Assembly: GCF_031010175.1 (NCBI RefSeq) | Contig: NZ_JAUAMB010000021.1 | Location: 1-64,000 of the forward strand | From: Halomonas sp. SpR1 | Lineage (GTDB): Bacteria; Pseudomonadota; Gammaproteobacteria; Pseudomonadales; Halomonadaceae | Direction of reading: 5' to 3' | Length of the DNA stretch: 64,000 bases | Shown here: piece after piece, positions 1-8,850 of the stretch | How positions within the stretch are numbered: position 1 is the stretch's first letter | Layout: each line of letters begins with the position of its first letter | Translations under genes and position numbers: made by a program | The notes under the pieces: model-generated | Told to the model about the DNA's origin: nothing | The model's database searches: none | Seen by the model: the letters and a program-made list of their open reading frames with translations, nothing else

Positions 1-127
1 CCAGGGACTGATCTCGATACTGGACGCGGTAAGATGGCTCAAGCGTTCTTCATGAACCGCCGTGGTACGGAACCGTATGCCCGGTGGTGTGAGAGGACAG
101 GGGAGGCGACTCCCCTTCCTACTCGAT
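1..127 (+). mobile_element. 3' end of a group II intron (domains V-VI), partial
   Basis: Positions 54-91 form a long hairpin of the domain V kind (ACCGCC...GGTGGT arms around a GTACGG/CCGTAT inner stem). It is followed at 99-116 by an AGGGGAG/CTCCCCT stem closed by a GCGA tetraloop, and then by CCTACTCGAT ending at 127. The A seven bases before the end is where a domain VI branch-point adenosine should sit, and bacterial group II introns end in AY, as here. The reverse transcriptase/maturase gene and the rest of the intron lie upstream of the window. An open frame through 1-143 translates the RNA structure and is not taken as a gene. The identification rests on remembered family features; a covariance search would settle it. 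Confidence 0.72.
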
Positions 128-779
128 GGAAGGCCTGAATGCTTCAGCCTACATCGTGGGAGCCGTCGCCTTTGTGATAGGGAGTCTCTTTTTCCTGCCG
201 GCCTTTGAGAAACACTTGGCGGCGGGTGCCTGGCTGTTCATCTTGGGTTCATTAATCTATTTGGCTGTGACAGCAAACGATTGTGTAGAAATCATCAGCC
301 ATTATCGCCGTCACCCCTCGCACGGCACAAAAACAATGCTTGAGTTTGTAATGTCGGCAGGCTACATCATCGGTAGTGTACTGTTCCTGGTAGGCAGCGC
401 CTTGTTTTTGCCGAGTGTAGGCTGGGAGAGAGGCGGAGCCTGGTGCTTTATCATTGGCAGCATTCTGTTCACGATTGGTGCGACGGTTAACGTGACGCAA
501 ATCACACAGGCTGGAAACATAGTTGTCTTGCAACTGCTCAATGCCGTTGCCATCTCGTTTATTATCGGTTCCATTCTGTTTCTGGTCTTCTCGATTCCTT
601 ATCTCTGGCCGAGCTATCAGACGCCGCTTGCCCATACACTGCATACCTATTTGGGTGCTCAGTTCATTTTCGCCAGTATGCTGTTTCTCGCTGGGGGAAT
701 AGTCAACTTCTATAGAGCTTATAGGGCTCACCAAGACCATCAAAAAAAGGAAGACGTCAAAAACCAGTGCCTCTCCTGA
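126..779 (+). CDS. YrhK-like integral membrane protein
   Basis: A 217-residue, very hydrophobic protein with about six predicted membrane segments. It contains repeated units of the YrhK type: G-S-L-F-F-L-P near residues 19-25 followed by A-W-L-F-I-L-G-S, then G-S-A-L-F-L-P near 90-96 followed by A-W-C-F-I-I-G-S, and a third, weaker repeat near 145-160. YrhK-domain proteins have no established function. The C-terminus is short, charged and probably cytoplasmic. The ATG at 126 straddles the inferred intron/exon junction, with AT from the intron and G from the exon, and no ribosome binding site is obvious before it. The native N-terminus may therefore have been cut off by intron insertion, and expression is uncertain. 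No operon partner is seen. Confidence 0.6.
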   Translation: MEGLNASAYIVGAVAFVIGSLFFLPAFEKHLAAGAWLFILGSLIYLAVTANDCVEIISHYRRHPSHGTKTMLEFVMSAGYIIGSVLFLVGSALFLPSVGWERGGAWCFIIGSILFTIGATVNVTQITQAGNIVVLQLLNAVAISFIIGSILFLVFSIPYLWPSYQTPLAHTLHTYLGAQFIFASMLFLAGGIVNFYRAYRAHQDHQKKEDVKNQCLS

Positions 780-822
780 TTAGCCAGCATCGCTTCCGAA
801 TGCTTGTACATCATGGCTAATC
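778..822. terminator. Inverted repeat after the YrhK-like gene
   Basis: GATTAGCCA (778-786) and TGGCTAATC (814-822) are perfect 9-bp inverted arms. A smaller AGCAT/ATGCT pair is nested in the loop. There is no T-tract on either side, so intrinsic termination is only a possibility. The rest of 823-979 shows no gene or clear signal. Confidence 0.35.
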
Positions 823-979
823 GGCAGGGGAGAATAAGCATTGAGTTGTGCTGAAGGGCGATGGCGGGAACGTTGAGGTATGAGATAGGAACATCCCCGA
901 GCACTGATGTGCACAGGGATGTCGATCAAACATTTGACGAGGGCCTGATGCGTTAGGGAGCAATCTCTAGCAACATAGA

Positions 980-2417
980 TTAGCGTTGCTCATCGCTATA
1001 TTCTGACCAGGCCGTATGATCAATATCCAGGTCATTGAATTTATTGGAATCAAACACCGGGCGTTTAATACCTTGAGCAAGCTGCTCGCGAAAATCTTTC
1101 AGCAGGCGTAGGCAAGTAGGCAGCAGCATCATAATGGCCACCAAGTTAACCAAGGCCAGTAGCCCCATCATCGGGTCTGAGAAGAAGAACACCGATGTTG
1201 CCCCAGGCGCGATGGCGCCTAGGAAGACGATGCCGATAATTACGACGCGTAGTACCTGAATGGCTATCGGATTTTGGGTCATCACGGCCACGGCATTCTC
1301 GCCAAGGTAGTAGTTATAGATGATCGAGCTAAATGAAAATAGCAATATCATTAAAGACAGCAGATATTGCGTCCAATCCCCCCAAATGATAGGCCAACGA
1401 CTGCTGTGTCAGCACCACGCCGTCGATATCACTGGCACCAGGCTCATAAACGCCTCCTAGCAAGATCATAAACGCCGTGCATGAACAGATAAGCATGGTA
1501 TCGATAAAGACTGAGAACGATTGCGTGATTCCTTGGCTAATGGGGTGACGCACATCAGCGGCAGCGGCAACGTTTGGCGCTGACCCCAGACCGGCTTCGT
1601 TAGAAAACAGCCCGCGCCGAATGCCCTGCGCAATCGCGGCCCCCATACCACCGCCTACCGCCTCCTCGAAACCAAACGCATTAGCAACAATAGTGGCGAT
1701 GACGCCGGGAATTTCAGTGATGTTCATTACGATGATGAGCAGCGCCATCAGTATGTAACCCATCGCCATCACCGGCACCACCGCTTCGGAAACCTTGGCA
1801 ATGCGTCGAATGCCGCCAAACACGATCAAGCCTGTTGCACCGGCCAGCAGCGTACCTGTGACATAGCGGCTGACGCCCAGGCTGCTCTCGATTGACCCCG
1901 CCACGGTATTGCCCTGAAAGGCATTAAAACCAAGGCCAAAAGCAGCCAGCAAACACACTGCATAAAAGACCGCGAGCCATTTGTACTCAGCGCCTAAGCC
2001 GTAAATAATCGAATTGGCGGGGCCACCTCTGAAGGTGCCATCGGCCTGGCGACGTTTAAAAAGCTGTGCGAGCGAAGATTCCACCAAGCTTGTGGCCATG
2101 CCCACCAAGGCAATCGCCCACATCCAGAACACCGCCCCTGGGCCGCCGAGGGTAATCGCCACAGCAACCCCCGCAATATTGCCGCCGCCCACACGCCCAC
2201 CCACAGAGAGCATCAAGGCAGCGCGGGCGCTCACGCTATTCGGGTCAGACGACTCACTTTTAGCGGATAGAACGCGGAACATACGCGTGAAGAACCTGAA
2301 TTGAACAAATCCGGTCATTAAGGTAATGAACAGCCCAAAGACGACCAGCAGGGGTATCAGTGCCCATCCCCAGGTTAGGTCTTCCAGTACACCAAAGAAA
2401 TTTTCGATAAAAGCCAT
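980..2417 (-). pseudogene. AGCS family alanine/glycine:sodium symporter, frameshifted
   Basis: Two overlapping reading frames (1329-2417, 362 residues, and 980-1351) together make one AGCS-family amino acid:Na+ symporter of about 480 residues, the usual family length. The N-terminal frame carries the family signatures G-x-G-N-I-A-G near residue 80 and L-F-S-N-E-A-G-L-G near 270, with many membrane helices. It ends early after H-L-G-G. Shifting one base at a run of six C (1378-1383 on the plus strand, six G in the gene) gives the expected H-L-G-D-W-T-Q-Y and joins smoothly to the C-terminal frame. This is a single-base expansion in a homopolymer: a true mutation, a slippage-prone site or a sequencing error. 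The start at 2417 has a good GGAG site (GCGGAGTAAGAGACT). It appears monocistronic. Confidence 0.85.
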
Positions 2418-2735
2418 AGTCTCTTACTCCGCCTATTAGGTGAGATGTTGGTGAGATTCGGCGTCAATTCTGAAAAAGCATCGCGTATTTTTTTATATGA
2501 CTAACTCGAGTGACTAGATTGAGCATATGGACATTTTTGCGAGGAAAGCAAAATTTTTTAGATTGAACAGCTACATGGGGCAGGGTAATTTTAAGGCATA
2601 TATCCAAAACGATGACCATCAGCGGCTATACCGCCGCCATTGTTCTGTAGAGCGAAAGAGAGGGTTCTCAATAGCCACGCAGGGGGTCGATGGTTCCCCC
2701 CATCTCGCGGCCTGCCGTGGCGTGCAGTTCGATGC
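2418..2735. other. Intergenic region between symporter and ABC permease genes
   Basis: No convincing gene. The left part must hold the symporter promoter (AT-rich around 2485-2515). A GGGGG (2682-2686) / CCCCC (2696-2700) hairpin lies just downstream of the permease stop on the minus strand and may end the ABC operon, although no T-tract follows. Confidence 0.4.
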
Positions 2736-3524
2736 TCATGCTGGCGCCTGCTTGCGTGCCAGCACCAGCAGTAACACCAGTGCGAATGAAGCAGCGGTTA
2801 ATAACGTGCTGATGGCGGCGATGGTCGGATCAATCTCGTCGCGCAGCGCGGTGAACATGCGTACGGTCAAAGGCTGGTTCTGACCACCCGAAATAAACAG
2901 CGCCACCATGGTTTCGTCCAGCGCCTGAATAAACGCAAAGATCGCGCCGGTTACCACGCTAGGCATGATCTGCGGCAGGGTGACGCTCATGAAAGCGCGG
3001 AAGCGATTCATACCCAGGCTTCTAGCCACCATCTCCTGGGTCTGGTCAAAACCGTGCAGCCCTGCCGTTACCGCGGTGATCACATAGGGGAGCGCCAACA
3101 TCACGTCCGCCATGATCAGGCCTGGAATGGTGTATAACATTCCTGCCAGGGCATAGATGAAGAATACGCCGGTGGCGACGATAATAATCGGCACGATCAA
3201 GGGCAGCAGAAGCACTATCTTCAGATAGCGCATCAGCCAGTGTGTCGAGCTATTGATGGCATAGGCCGCTGCCACGCCAATCGGGGTCGCGATCAATGCC
3301 GCGGAGAATGCCACGATCAGGCTGGTTTTCGCGGCGGGCATCCAGCCCGGGTTATTGAAGAAAGTGTCATACCAGCGAAACGAGAAACTGCTGGGTGGAA
3401 AGGAGAGAAAGCGGCTGTCCGAGAACGACATGGGCACAACGATCAGCAAGGGCAGGATCAAGAAGGTCAGCACCACGACCACATAGCCAATGAAGATGAT
3501 TCGGCTCAAGGATAATTTATTCAT
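2736..3524 (-). CDS. ABC importer permease, PotC type
   Basis: A 262-residue inner-membrane permease with six predicted helices. It has the cytoplasmic EAA-type loop seen in binding-protein-dependent permeases (S-L-G-M-N-R-F-R-A-F near residue 165, followed by L-P-Q-I-M-P). Sequence style and order match the second permease of polyamine-type (PotABCD) importers. The gene overlaps the upstream permease gene by 4 nt, so the two are translationally coupled. It is the last gene of the minus-strand cluster that runs from the ATPase at 8740. The partner proteins are the permease at 3521, the binding protein at 4491 and the ATPase at 7631. The exact substrate cannot be read from the sequence; putrescine/spermidine or another amine is the best guess. 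Confidence 0.88.
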   Translation of the reverse strand: MNKLSLSRIIFIGYVVVVLTFLILPLLIVVPMSFSDSRFLSFPPSSFSFRWYDTFFNNPGWMPAAKTSLIVAFSAALIATPIGVAAAYAINSSTHWLMRYLKIVLLLPLIVPIIIVATGVFFIYALAGMLYTIPGLIMADVMLALPYVITAVTAGLHGFDQTQEMVARSLGMNRFRAFMSVTLPQIMPSVVTGAIFAFIQALDETMVALFISGGQNQPLTVRMFTALRDEIDPTIAAISTLLTAASFALVLLLVLARKQAPA

Positions 3525-4420
3525 TTGGCACCCAGTATCTTCTCAAGGGGGACGAGGCGGCTCACCACATAGAAAATGACCAGCACACAAATCAGCAGCA
3601 CGACACTCACGGCACTGGCGGCGCCCCAGTCGCTATACAGCTGGATGTTGCGGCTGACCAGCATTGAGGCCATGACCGTACGCCCTCCACCCACCAGCTC
3701 CGGGGTGATATAGAAGCCGAGGCACAGCACAAACACCAGCGTCATACCAGCTAACACACCGCTAAGCGAAAGCGGGAAGAACACGCGCATGAAAACGTGC
3801 AGTGGGCTGCCACCGAGACTGGCGCCAGCCTGTATTAAGTCGTGGGGAATTTTCTGCATGGTGGCGTAAAGCGGCAAAACCATGAACGGCAGCAGAATAT
3901 GCACGGTGGCAATGATGGTGCCCAGCTCGTTATGCACCAACGCAAGCGGTGCATCAATAAGACCGGCGCTCATTAAGGATTCGTTAACCACCCCTGAGCG
4001 CTGTAGCAGAATCAGCCAGGCGTAGGCTCTGACCAAAACGCTGGTCCAAAACGGCAGAATCACCAGCGCCAGCACCACCATTGACCAACGCCGCGGTAAT
4101 ATCGAGGCGGCATAGGCGATGGGGTAGCCCATCAGCAGCGCCAGCAGGGTGACGATAAAACTGATGCGAAACGTGACCCAGAACGTATTCCAGTAGATGC
4201 CTTCGGTGAGAATCCGTTGGTAGTGTTCCAGCGTGAAACCGTCGGCATAGAAGGACTGGCCGATCAACCAACCCAGGGGAATAAGCAGCAGCACAAAAAC
4301 CACCAGCACGGCGGGCGACATCAAGAGCAGCATGAGCGCATGCTCGCGCCGCCGATAGCCACGTGAAGCATCGCGGTGACTGGCGGAGGGGGAGAGGTCG
4401 TGTACAACGGTCGCTTTCAA
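3521..4420 (-). CDS. ABC importer permease, PotB type
   Basis: A 299-residue permease with an N-terminal cytoplasmic tail rich in Arg (residues 10-28), then six predicted helices. The EAA loop is near residues 205-225 (A-G-A-S-L-G-G-S-P-L-H-V-F, then F-F-P-L-S-L-S-G-V). PotB/PotH-like permeases form a heterodimer with the PotC-like partner, which is encoded immediately downstream with a 4-nt overlap. A gap of about 70 nt separates it from the binding-protein gene. It belongs to the same amine-importer cluster. Confidence 0.88.
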   Translation of the reverse strand: MKATVVHDLSPSASHRDASRGYRRREHALMLLLMSPAVLVVFVLLLIPLGWLIGQSFYADGFTLEHYQRILTEGIYWNTFWVTFRISFIVTLLALLMGYPIAYAASILPRRWSMVVLALVILPFWTSVLVRAYAWLILLQRSGVVNESLMSAGLIDAPLALVHNELGTIIATVHILLPFMVLPLYATMQKIPHDLIQAGASLGGSPLHVFMRVFFPLSLSGVLAGMTLVFVLCLGFYITPELVGGGRTVMASMLVSRNIQLYSDWGAASAVSVVLLICVLVIFYVVSRLVPLEKILGAK

Positions 4421-4490
4421 AGGATGTCTCCTAGCAGGGAAATCGACGAGCGTTGCCGTATCTCACCAACGGGATACGGCAACGGCACCC

Positions 4491-5546
4491 TTATCGCTGC
4501 ATGAAATCTAGCCAACGACGCTCAGCCTCGACACCATCGTCCGATGTCCACCACTCATAAGAAATCAACACTTGCTTAGCTGCATTGTCAGGCGAGCTTG
4601 GTAGTTCTCTGGTCCGCTCGTTGGAAATCTTGCCTGTATCGAAGGCGGCCGGATTGCCGGGGCCGTAGTCGATGTGTAGCGGTAGGTTCGCCTGATACTC
4701 GGGGTCGATAGCCGCATTAACGAACTCGATTGCCGTATCCAGGTTAGGCGCATCTTTTATGATGCAAAGGTGAGTGCTCTGCAGGAAGCCTTGGTTATAG
4801 GTGAAGTCAGCATTTGCGCCTTCATTCATTATTGAGCTAACTCGTCCATTCCACATCATTAGCATGTCAACTTCACCATCATGAAGCAGTTGTGCAGACT
4901 GCCCTCCTGATGTCCACCAGGTGGTGATATGCGGTTTGATTTCCTCAAGTTTTGCGTAGGCTCTATCCACATCAATCGGATAAATGTTATCGGGCTCAAC
5001 ACCATCGGCAAGCAATGCCGCCTCAAGTGTACCTACTGGGTAATTACGCAAGGAACGATTACCCGGGAAGTCTTCGACATTCCAGAAATCCTCCCAACTT
5101 TGTGGTGAATTGCCATTGAAGGCGGCGGGGTTATAGGCGAGGACACTAGAGTAGAACTCATAGGCCACCGAGTACGGTGTCTTGTAGTCGTCAGGCATGT
5201 TCTCAGCGTTAGGGATGCGGCTAAAGTCGAGTGGCTCGATAAGATCTTGCTCTCCCCCTTTAATGCAGTTAAAGGGGGGCGTATCGACCACGTCCCATAC
5301 CGCCTGGCCGGTGGTGCCTTGGGTCTTGATCATCGGCCAGGCGTCGGGGGCGCTCTCCTGGCGAATGGTGATGCCTAGCGCTTCGGCAACTGGGTCGAGT
5401 ATGGCCACCGTCTGTGCTTCCTGGTACGCCCCTCCCTGGGAGACGAAGGTAATTTCGCCGTCTGCCAAACTATCACCAGCACCGACGCTACCTACCGCAA
5501 CTACCGAGAAACCAAGCAAGTATTTGAAGCAGTGAGTATCTTTCAT
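4491..5546 (-). CDS. Periplasmic substrate-binding protein of polyamine-type ABC importer
   Basis: A solute-binding protein of about 351 residues from the start chosen here. I take the ATG at 5546 (M-K-D-T-H-C) because GGAGATAGCAAG precedes it and a signal peptide follows at once. The longer frame to 5603 adds 19 residues that would hide the signal. The hydrophobic core (L-L-G-F-S-V-V-A-V) and a likely signal peptidase I site near S-L-A|D-G-E place it in the periplasm. The mature start (I-T-F-V-S-Q-G-G-A-Y-Q) resembles the PotD/PotF-like clan. It lies 37 nt downstream of the amine-oxidase gene and feeds the two permeases that follow. Trp-rich segments such as T-T-W-W-T-S-G-G may line the pocket, but the ligand is not determinable here. 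Confidence 0.85.
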   Translation of the reverse strand: MKDTHCFKYLLGFSVVAVGSVGAGDSLADGEITFVSQGGAYQEAQTVAILDPVAEALGITIRQESAPDAWPMIKTQGTTGQAVWDVVDTPPFNCIKGGEQDLIEPLDFSRIPNAENMPDDYKTPYSVAYEFYSSVLAYNPAAFNGNSPQSWEDFWNVEDFPGNRSLRNYPVGTLEAALLADGVEPDNIYPIDVDRAYAKLEEIKPHITTWWTSGGQSAQLLHDGEVDMLMMWNGRVSSIMNEGANADFTYNQGFLQSTHLCIIKDAPNLDTAIEFVNAAIDPEYQANLPLHIDYGPGNPAAFDTGKISNERTRELPSSPDNAAKQVLISYEWWTSDDGVEAERRWLDFMQR

Positions 5547-5583
5547 CTTGCTATCTCCATTGAGTAAATGCACCGACGCCGGA

Positions 5584-6891
5584 TCAGCGCCCGATGGCAT
5601 CAAGGAACTGGTAATAACCGGCTACCAGTCGAATACCAACTTCACGTAAGGGGTAAAACGGCACGGCCTTGAGCCGCTCCGCCGCCAGCAGCGCGACATC
5701 AGGGCTTTCACCCATGGCGTAGTCCGCCGCCAACCGCCCGAGCAACGTTGACATGGCCACGCCGGCGCCGTTGTAACCGGCGGCGTAGCAAACACGGTCG
5801 TCGAATCTGCCCACATGAGGGAGAGCATCGAGCGTCATGCCGACATGCCCTGACCAGCGATAGGCAATGTCGATATCGGTGAGCGCTGGAAAAAGCGACA
5901 CCATAGCGCTCTGCAGGGAGTCGAACGCCGCCTGAGAGTCACGCTTCCCAAACGCCCCGCGCCCTCCAAATACGATCCGTCCATCGACCTTGCGAAACCA
6001 GCGCATCATCCGGCGGGTTTCGCCATAGCTTCTTTCCTTGACCAACAGATGGTTCTTCAGCGCCTCCGGAAGGGGTTCCGTCGCAATGATCGAACTTCTA
6101 AACGGCACTAAACGAGACTTGATTGCTGCACTTACAGGGGTGATGTCCGAATAGGCATTGGTAGCCAGGATCACCTGTCGCGCCTTGATTTCGCCGCCTG
6201 GCGTCGTGATACATACACCATTATCCAATCGACGAATGCTAGTGGCGGGGGTTCGCTCGAAGACTACCTCGCCATGGCGTCGATTAATCCCTTCCGCCAG
6301 TCCGCACACATGGTCAAGCGGGTGCAAGGTGCCAACGCCAAGCCCCAGCACCCCGCCTGTAAATGCCTGCGATCCAGTCTCTTCGGCTACTTCGCCTGCG
6401 GAGAGGCAGCGTAGCGAATCATCGCCCATTTCCCGCCGCATCCACTCGGCTTCTTGGGTAATTTCTTTCAAAGCCTTGGCCGTATGGGCGCAGCGCAGGT
6501 TGCCGCAGCGCGTGAAGCGGGCACCCGCTAGGCCATACGCCTGAATCAGGGCTTCCACCTCATCTACCGCCTCATGGCAGAGCCGATGCATGGCGTTGGC
6601 AACCGACATGCCGTGTGCCTGGGCGATGCTGGGAAACGATAGCCGGAACTTGGCTGATACCACGCCGCCATTGCGCCCGCTTGCTCCCCAGCCAATAGGG
6701 TTGGCATCCACCACAATCGCTTGAACGCCCCGTTCTGCCAAGCGGTGGGCCGCGGTTAATCCCGTGTAGCCACCGCCGATAATGGCGACATCAACGGTTT
6801 TATCGCTGGAAAGCGGCGCGAAATTAGCGGTGGTACTCGCCGTGTCACGCCAAAGCGAAGCAATCGGAGATCCAGACTGCGGCCCACTCAT
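5584..6891 (-). CDS. FAD-dependent amine/amino-acid oxidoreductase (DAO family)
   Basis: A 435-residue flavoprotein of the D-amino-acid-oxidase (DAO) family, close in style to gamma-glutamylputrescine oxidases (PuuB/OrdL). The FAD-binding dinucleotide fold starts at residue 35 (G-G-G-Y-T-G-L), followed by the family motif G-A-S-G-R-N-G-G near 69-76. A C-terminal G-Y-N-G-A-G-V-A-M segment closes the FAD site. Predicted reaction: oxidative deamination of a secondary or primary amine, producing H2O2 or reducing an acceptor. It sits between a HAD hydrolase (1 nt away) and the binding protein of an amine importer. This suggests that the imported compound is its substrate, either directly or after conjugation. 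No glutamylpolyamine synthetase is encoded nearby, so PuuB identity is not claimed. Confidence 0.82.
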   Translation of the reverse strand: MSGPQSGSPIASLWRDTASTTANFAPLSSDKTVDVAIIGGGYTGLTAAHRLAERGVQAIVVDANPIGWGASGRNGGVVSAKFRLSFPSIAQAHGMSVANAMHRLCHEAVDEVEALIQAYGLAGARFTRCGNLRCAHTAKALKEITQEAEWMRREMGDDSLRCLSAGEVAEETGSQAFTGGVLGLGVGTLHPLDHVCGLAEGINRRHGEVVFERTPATSIRRLDNGVCITTPGGEIKARQVILATNAYSDITPVSAAIKSRLVPFRSSIIATEPLPEALKNHLLVKERSYGETRRMMRWFRKVDGRIVFGGRGAFGKRDSQAAFDSLQSAMVSLFPALTDIDIAYRWSGHVGMTLDALPHVGRFDDRVCYAAGYNGAGVAMSTLLGRLAADYAMGESPDVALLAAERLKAVPFYPLREVGIRLVAGYYQFLDAIGR

Positions 6892-6892
6892 A

Positions 6893-7591
6893 TCACACCT
6901 TCTCTACGGCGTCGGCCAACGCCTTAAGGGTTGGAAAATGGAAGTCCGGCGTTGTGAGCTGCTTTGGCTCCGGCGTGCCGCCGAATCCCGCTTGACCCTG
7001 ACGACGCTCTATCCAGCAGGTGGTGTAACCCAGCTCCTTGGCAATGCCGATATCGTGGTACTGGCTCTGGGCAACATGCAGTATTTCCGAGAACTTATAG
7101 CCGTGGGCCGTCTGACGGCCACGGTTGTAGGCGAAAAACTGTGGGTTAGGCTTGGCGACCCCGGTCTCGTCGCAGGTTACGCTATCGTCGAAGGGGTCAT
7201 CGAGAGTATGCGAGTAACAAGAGAAGGCGGTGCGATCAGCATTGGTCATGGCGACCAGACGATAGTGCTTGCGCAGGCGCTTCAGTGCCACCACCGAATC
7301 CTCAAAAGCAGGCCAACGAAATACCGCCATTTGAAAGGCATCGGCCGAAGCCGCATCGGCCGGCAGCTTTAACTCTTCAGCCAACGAGCGGTAGACATCC
7401 GCCATGGCACTGCTTGAACGCCCGGGATAACGATCCCGACCGCGCTTATAGGCCTCGAAAATGGTGTTGTTGTCCAGATTCTGGGCCGCAGTCCCGCCAA
7501 GTCGCCGGATTGCTTCCAGTACACCTTTCTCGAAATCAATCAGCGTGCCCACGACATCGAATGTCAGAACTTTAAAGTTGGAAAGTTCCAT
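6893..7591 (-). CDS. HAD-superfamily hydrolase, haloacid dehalogenase type II-like
   Basis: A 232-residue HAD hydrolase. Motif I is D-V-V-G-T near residues 13-17; the first Asp would be the nucleophile. The later T-N-A-D (motif II) and A-K-P-N-P-Q-F-F (motif III, Lys) segments are present, as is the H-V-A-Q-S-Q-Y-H-D segment in the motif IV region. The cap domain resembles L-2-haloacid dehalogenase-like proteins, which in amine catabolic clusters often act on unknown small molecules. It is placed between the ATPase gene (39 nt upstream) and the oxidase gene (1 nt downstream), so it is almost certainly co-transcribed with the importer. Its substrate is unknown. Confidence 0.8.
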   Translation of the reverse strand: MELSNFKVLTFDVVGTLIDFEKGVLEAIRRLGGTAAQNLDNNTIFEAYKRGRDRYPGRSSSAMADVYRSLAEELKLPADAASADAFQMAVFRWPAFEDSVVALKRLRKHYRLVAMTNADRTAFSCYSHTLDDPFDDSVTCDETGVAKPNPQFFAYNRGRQTAHGYKFSEILHVAQSQYHDIGIAKELGYTTCWIERRQGQAGFGGTPEPKQLTTPDFHFPTLKALADAVEKV

Positions 7592-7630
7592 GATCGGCTA
7601 TGACTCCTGTTTTTTTACTTCACAGTTATA

Positions 7631-8740
7631 TCAGGCAACGTTTGTCGCCGGAGTGGGGCATCCCGCACGAGGCACGATGATGGTGTCCTCTGGATGCAGT
7701 ACCACGCTCAAGCGCTCGCCGAGCGGTGGAATCTGTAGCCTTGCGGCGTGGTGGCTGGGTTGGCGCATACTGATGGAAGTGCCGTCTTCAAGTTCGAGGA
7801 ACAATCGCAGGCTATCGCCCTGGTATACCGCCTCAATGACCCGGCATGGCAGGCGATTGGCCCCTGGTTCATGACGCCCATCGTCGATCAGCAATTTTTC
7901 TGTCTGTATGGCCAGCAGCAGCTCTGCATGAGGGGCGACGGGCTTGGTCGAACGCAGCGTGTGAGTGCCGAGCCGGACACTATGCTCATCAATGCGGGTC
8001 ACCGGTAGCAGGGTGGAGTCGCCGATGAAGCTGGCCACAAAGGAGTCTTTAGGGTTGTTGTGCAGCGTTTCGGGGGCGCCGATCTGTACCAGTTCACCAT
8101 CCTTAAGGATCGCCACCCGGTCGCTCATGGTCAGCGCCTCACGCTGATCGTGGGTCACATACACTACGGTGGCTCCCAGCTTACGGTGTAAGCGGCGAAG
8201 TTCTATCTGCATCGTCTCGCGCAGCTGCTTGTCCAGCGCTGACAGGGGTTCGTCCATCAGGATTAGCCGCGGCTCGAACACAATCGCCCTGGCCAGGGCG
8301 ACCCGCTGCCGCTGTCCGCCCGACAGCTGCGACACCCCACGATCCTGATAGCCATCCAGCTCGACCATGGACAGCGCCTGTTTCACGGGCTCCGGCCACG
8401 TTGACTTGGGTAAACGACGGGCACGCAGCGGAAAGGCGACGTTTTCGCCAACGCTCATGTGAGGAAAGAGCGCGTAACTCTGAAAGACGATGCCGATGTT
8501 GCGCTTATGCGGCGGCATGTAAGTCATATCCTGATCGCCGACCCACACCGACCCTGATGAAGGCATCACGAAACCACCCAAGGCACCCAGCAGGGTCGTT
8601 TTTCCAGAGCCTGAAGGGCCCAGCAATGATACGAACTCACCCGGCTCAATAGTTAAGGTTATGTCCTTCAGGGCTACCGTACTGCCATAACGTTTGCTGA
8701 TGGAGCGTATGGCAACTCCCACACTGTCTCGCTCATCCAT
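7631..8740 (-). CDS. ABC importer ATPase, PotA type
   Basis: A 369-residue ATPase with all the expected motifs: Walker A G-P-S-G-S-G-K-T-T near residue 40, the Q-loop after V-F-Q-S-Y-A-L-F, signature L-S-G-G-Q-R-Q-R-V-A near 140, Walker B I-L-M-D-E-P-L-S-A-L-D, and switch His in Y-V-T-H-D. A C-terminal TOBE-type domain follows (residues 240-355), as in PotA-like regulators of import. It is the first gene of the cluster and is divergently arranged with a LysR gene 110 bp away. It energises the PotB/PotC-type permeases encoded at 2736-4420, with three genes in between. Confidence 0.9.
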   Translation of the reverse strand: MDERDSVGVAIRSISKRYGSTVALKDITLTIEPGEFVSLLGPSGSGKTTLLGALGGFVMPSSGSVWVGDQDMTYMPPHKRNIGIVFQSYALFPHMSVGENVAFPLRARRLPKSTWPEPVKQALSMVELDGYQDRGVSQLSGGQRQRVALARAIVFEPRLILMDEPLSALDKQLRETMQIELRRLHRKLGATVVYVTHDQREALTMSDRVAILKDGELVQIGAPETLHNNPKDSFVASFIGDSTLLPVTRIDEHSVRLGTHTLRSTKPVAPHAELLLAIQTEKLLIDDGRHEPGANRLPCRVIEAVYQGDSLRLFLELEDGTSISMRQPSHHAARLQIPPLGERLSVVLHPEDTIIVPRAGCPTPATNVA

Positions 8741-8850
8741 AGGGGTTATCGCCTTTCATTGTTGTGATGCCTATCGGTTGTCATTGAGTACAGCAGATAA
8801 GGTGTTCGCGGACAATTGCGAAATTCTTGGCTGTGGCATAACCTGAAGTC
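8741..8850. promoter_or_regulatory. Divergent control region with LysR-type palindrome
   Basis: This is the 110-bp gap between the importer operon (minus) and its LysR gene (plus). TTCGC (8805-8809) and GCGAA (8818-8822) form an inverted repeat separated by eight bases. Its size and placement fit a LysR box controlling both directions. No -35/-10 pair is assigned with confidence. Confidence 0.45.

Noticed and set aside
1..143. Open frame through the intron end
   Set aside because: It translates an RNA structure; such frames are commonly mis-annotated as small hypothetical proteins.
2527..2883. Plus-strand open frame of 118 codons before the permease gene
   Set aside because: Half of it is antisense to the permease, it has no ribosome site and no recognisable domain.
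6782..7372. Plus-strand 196-codon open frame
   Set aside because: It lies antisense across the oxidase and HAD genes and has no family character.
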